Shown: positions 33,428 through 33,505 of the stretch, piece after piece
Layout: every line of letters starts with the position of its first letter
Position numbering within the stretch: position 1 is the stretch's first letter
Origin: Acetobacter fallax
GTDB taxonomy: Bacteria > Pseudomonadota > Alphaproteobacteria > Acetobacterales > Acetobacteraceae
Reading direction: 5' to 3'
Length of the DNA: 33,505 nucleotides
Assembly: GCF_011516735.1 (NCBI RefSeq)
Contig: NZ_WOSX01000035.1
Coordinates: forward strand, 1-33,505
The notes under the pieces: generated by a model
The model's input: the letters and a program-made list of their open reading frames with translations, nothing else
What the model was told of the DNA's origin: nothing
The model's database searches: none
Position numbers and translations under genes: made by a program

Positions 33428-33505
33428 CCCGCTTCACCGCAGCGGCGGGGCCTTGAAACGCTCTTCTGGTTCGGGTAAAGTCTTCAGCCCTTTGGGGTTT
33501 AAGGT

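Noticed and set aside
1..33505. CRISPR arrays, tRNA genes, phage genes, toxin-antitoxin or restriction systems
   Set aside because: No regularly spaced repeats, cloverleaf sequences or family motifs were noticed on reading both strands.

Overview
The window looks like chromosomal DNA of an acetic acid bacterium (Acetobacteraceae, Alphaproteobacteria). The evidence is the gene order ruvC-ruvA-ruvB-ybgC-tolQ-tolR-tolA-tolB-pal-cpoB-tilS-ftsH-folP, TonB-dependent receptors and a GH68 levansucrase beside IS5-family debris, and moderate-to-high GC in the core genes. The genus cannot be fixed from this sequence alone.

Left part (1-7.1 kb) is accessory DNA and, by eye, more AT-rich than the rest. 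It holds a TonB-dependent receptor that lacks its plug domain (possibly cut by an insertion sequence running off the left edge), a complete second TonB-dependent receptor, a dead IS5-family element whose transposase is broken by a stop and a frameshift, and a leaderless GH68 levansucrase-type enzyme with its own strong terminator.

Middle part (7.1-16.6 kb) is a loose set of envelope and stress genes. It has a secreted protein of unknown function preceded by a perfect 12-bp hairpin, a 38-residue lipoprotein absent from ordinary ORF calls, an MFS exporter, the msrP-msrQ system that repairs oxidised methionine in the periplasm, an internally deleted IS remnant, an exported amidohydrolase, and a minus-strand pair made of a glycosyltransferase and a PAPS-type sulfotransferase. 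Several non-coding gaps of 300-600 bp separate them.

Right part (16.8-29.8 kb) is dense core genome on the plus strand: RuvABC Holliday-junction processing with 4-bp overlaps, the complete Tol-Pal envelope constriction machine with YbgC and CpoB, then TilS, FtsH and FolP. Notable details are TTG starts for ybgC and tolQ, a proline-rich TolA linker, a twin-arginine type signal on TolB, and a stable hairpin plus promoter candidate that could uncouple pal from tolB. After folP come cysE on the minus strand and a divergent tetR / outer-membrane efflux factor pair sharing a clear 23-bp palindromic operator. The window closes in a strong promoter (TTGACG-17-TTATAC) with a GC-rich leader, probably that of an rRNA or other stable RNA operon just outside.

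No CRISPR array, phage or complete new defence system was seen. The best candidates for something not yet described are the sulfotransferase/glycosyltransferase pair, the hairpin-led secreted protein with its neighbouring micro-lipoprotein, and the Tat-type TolB.
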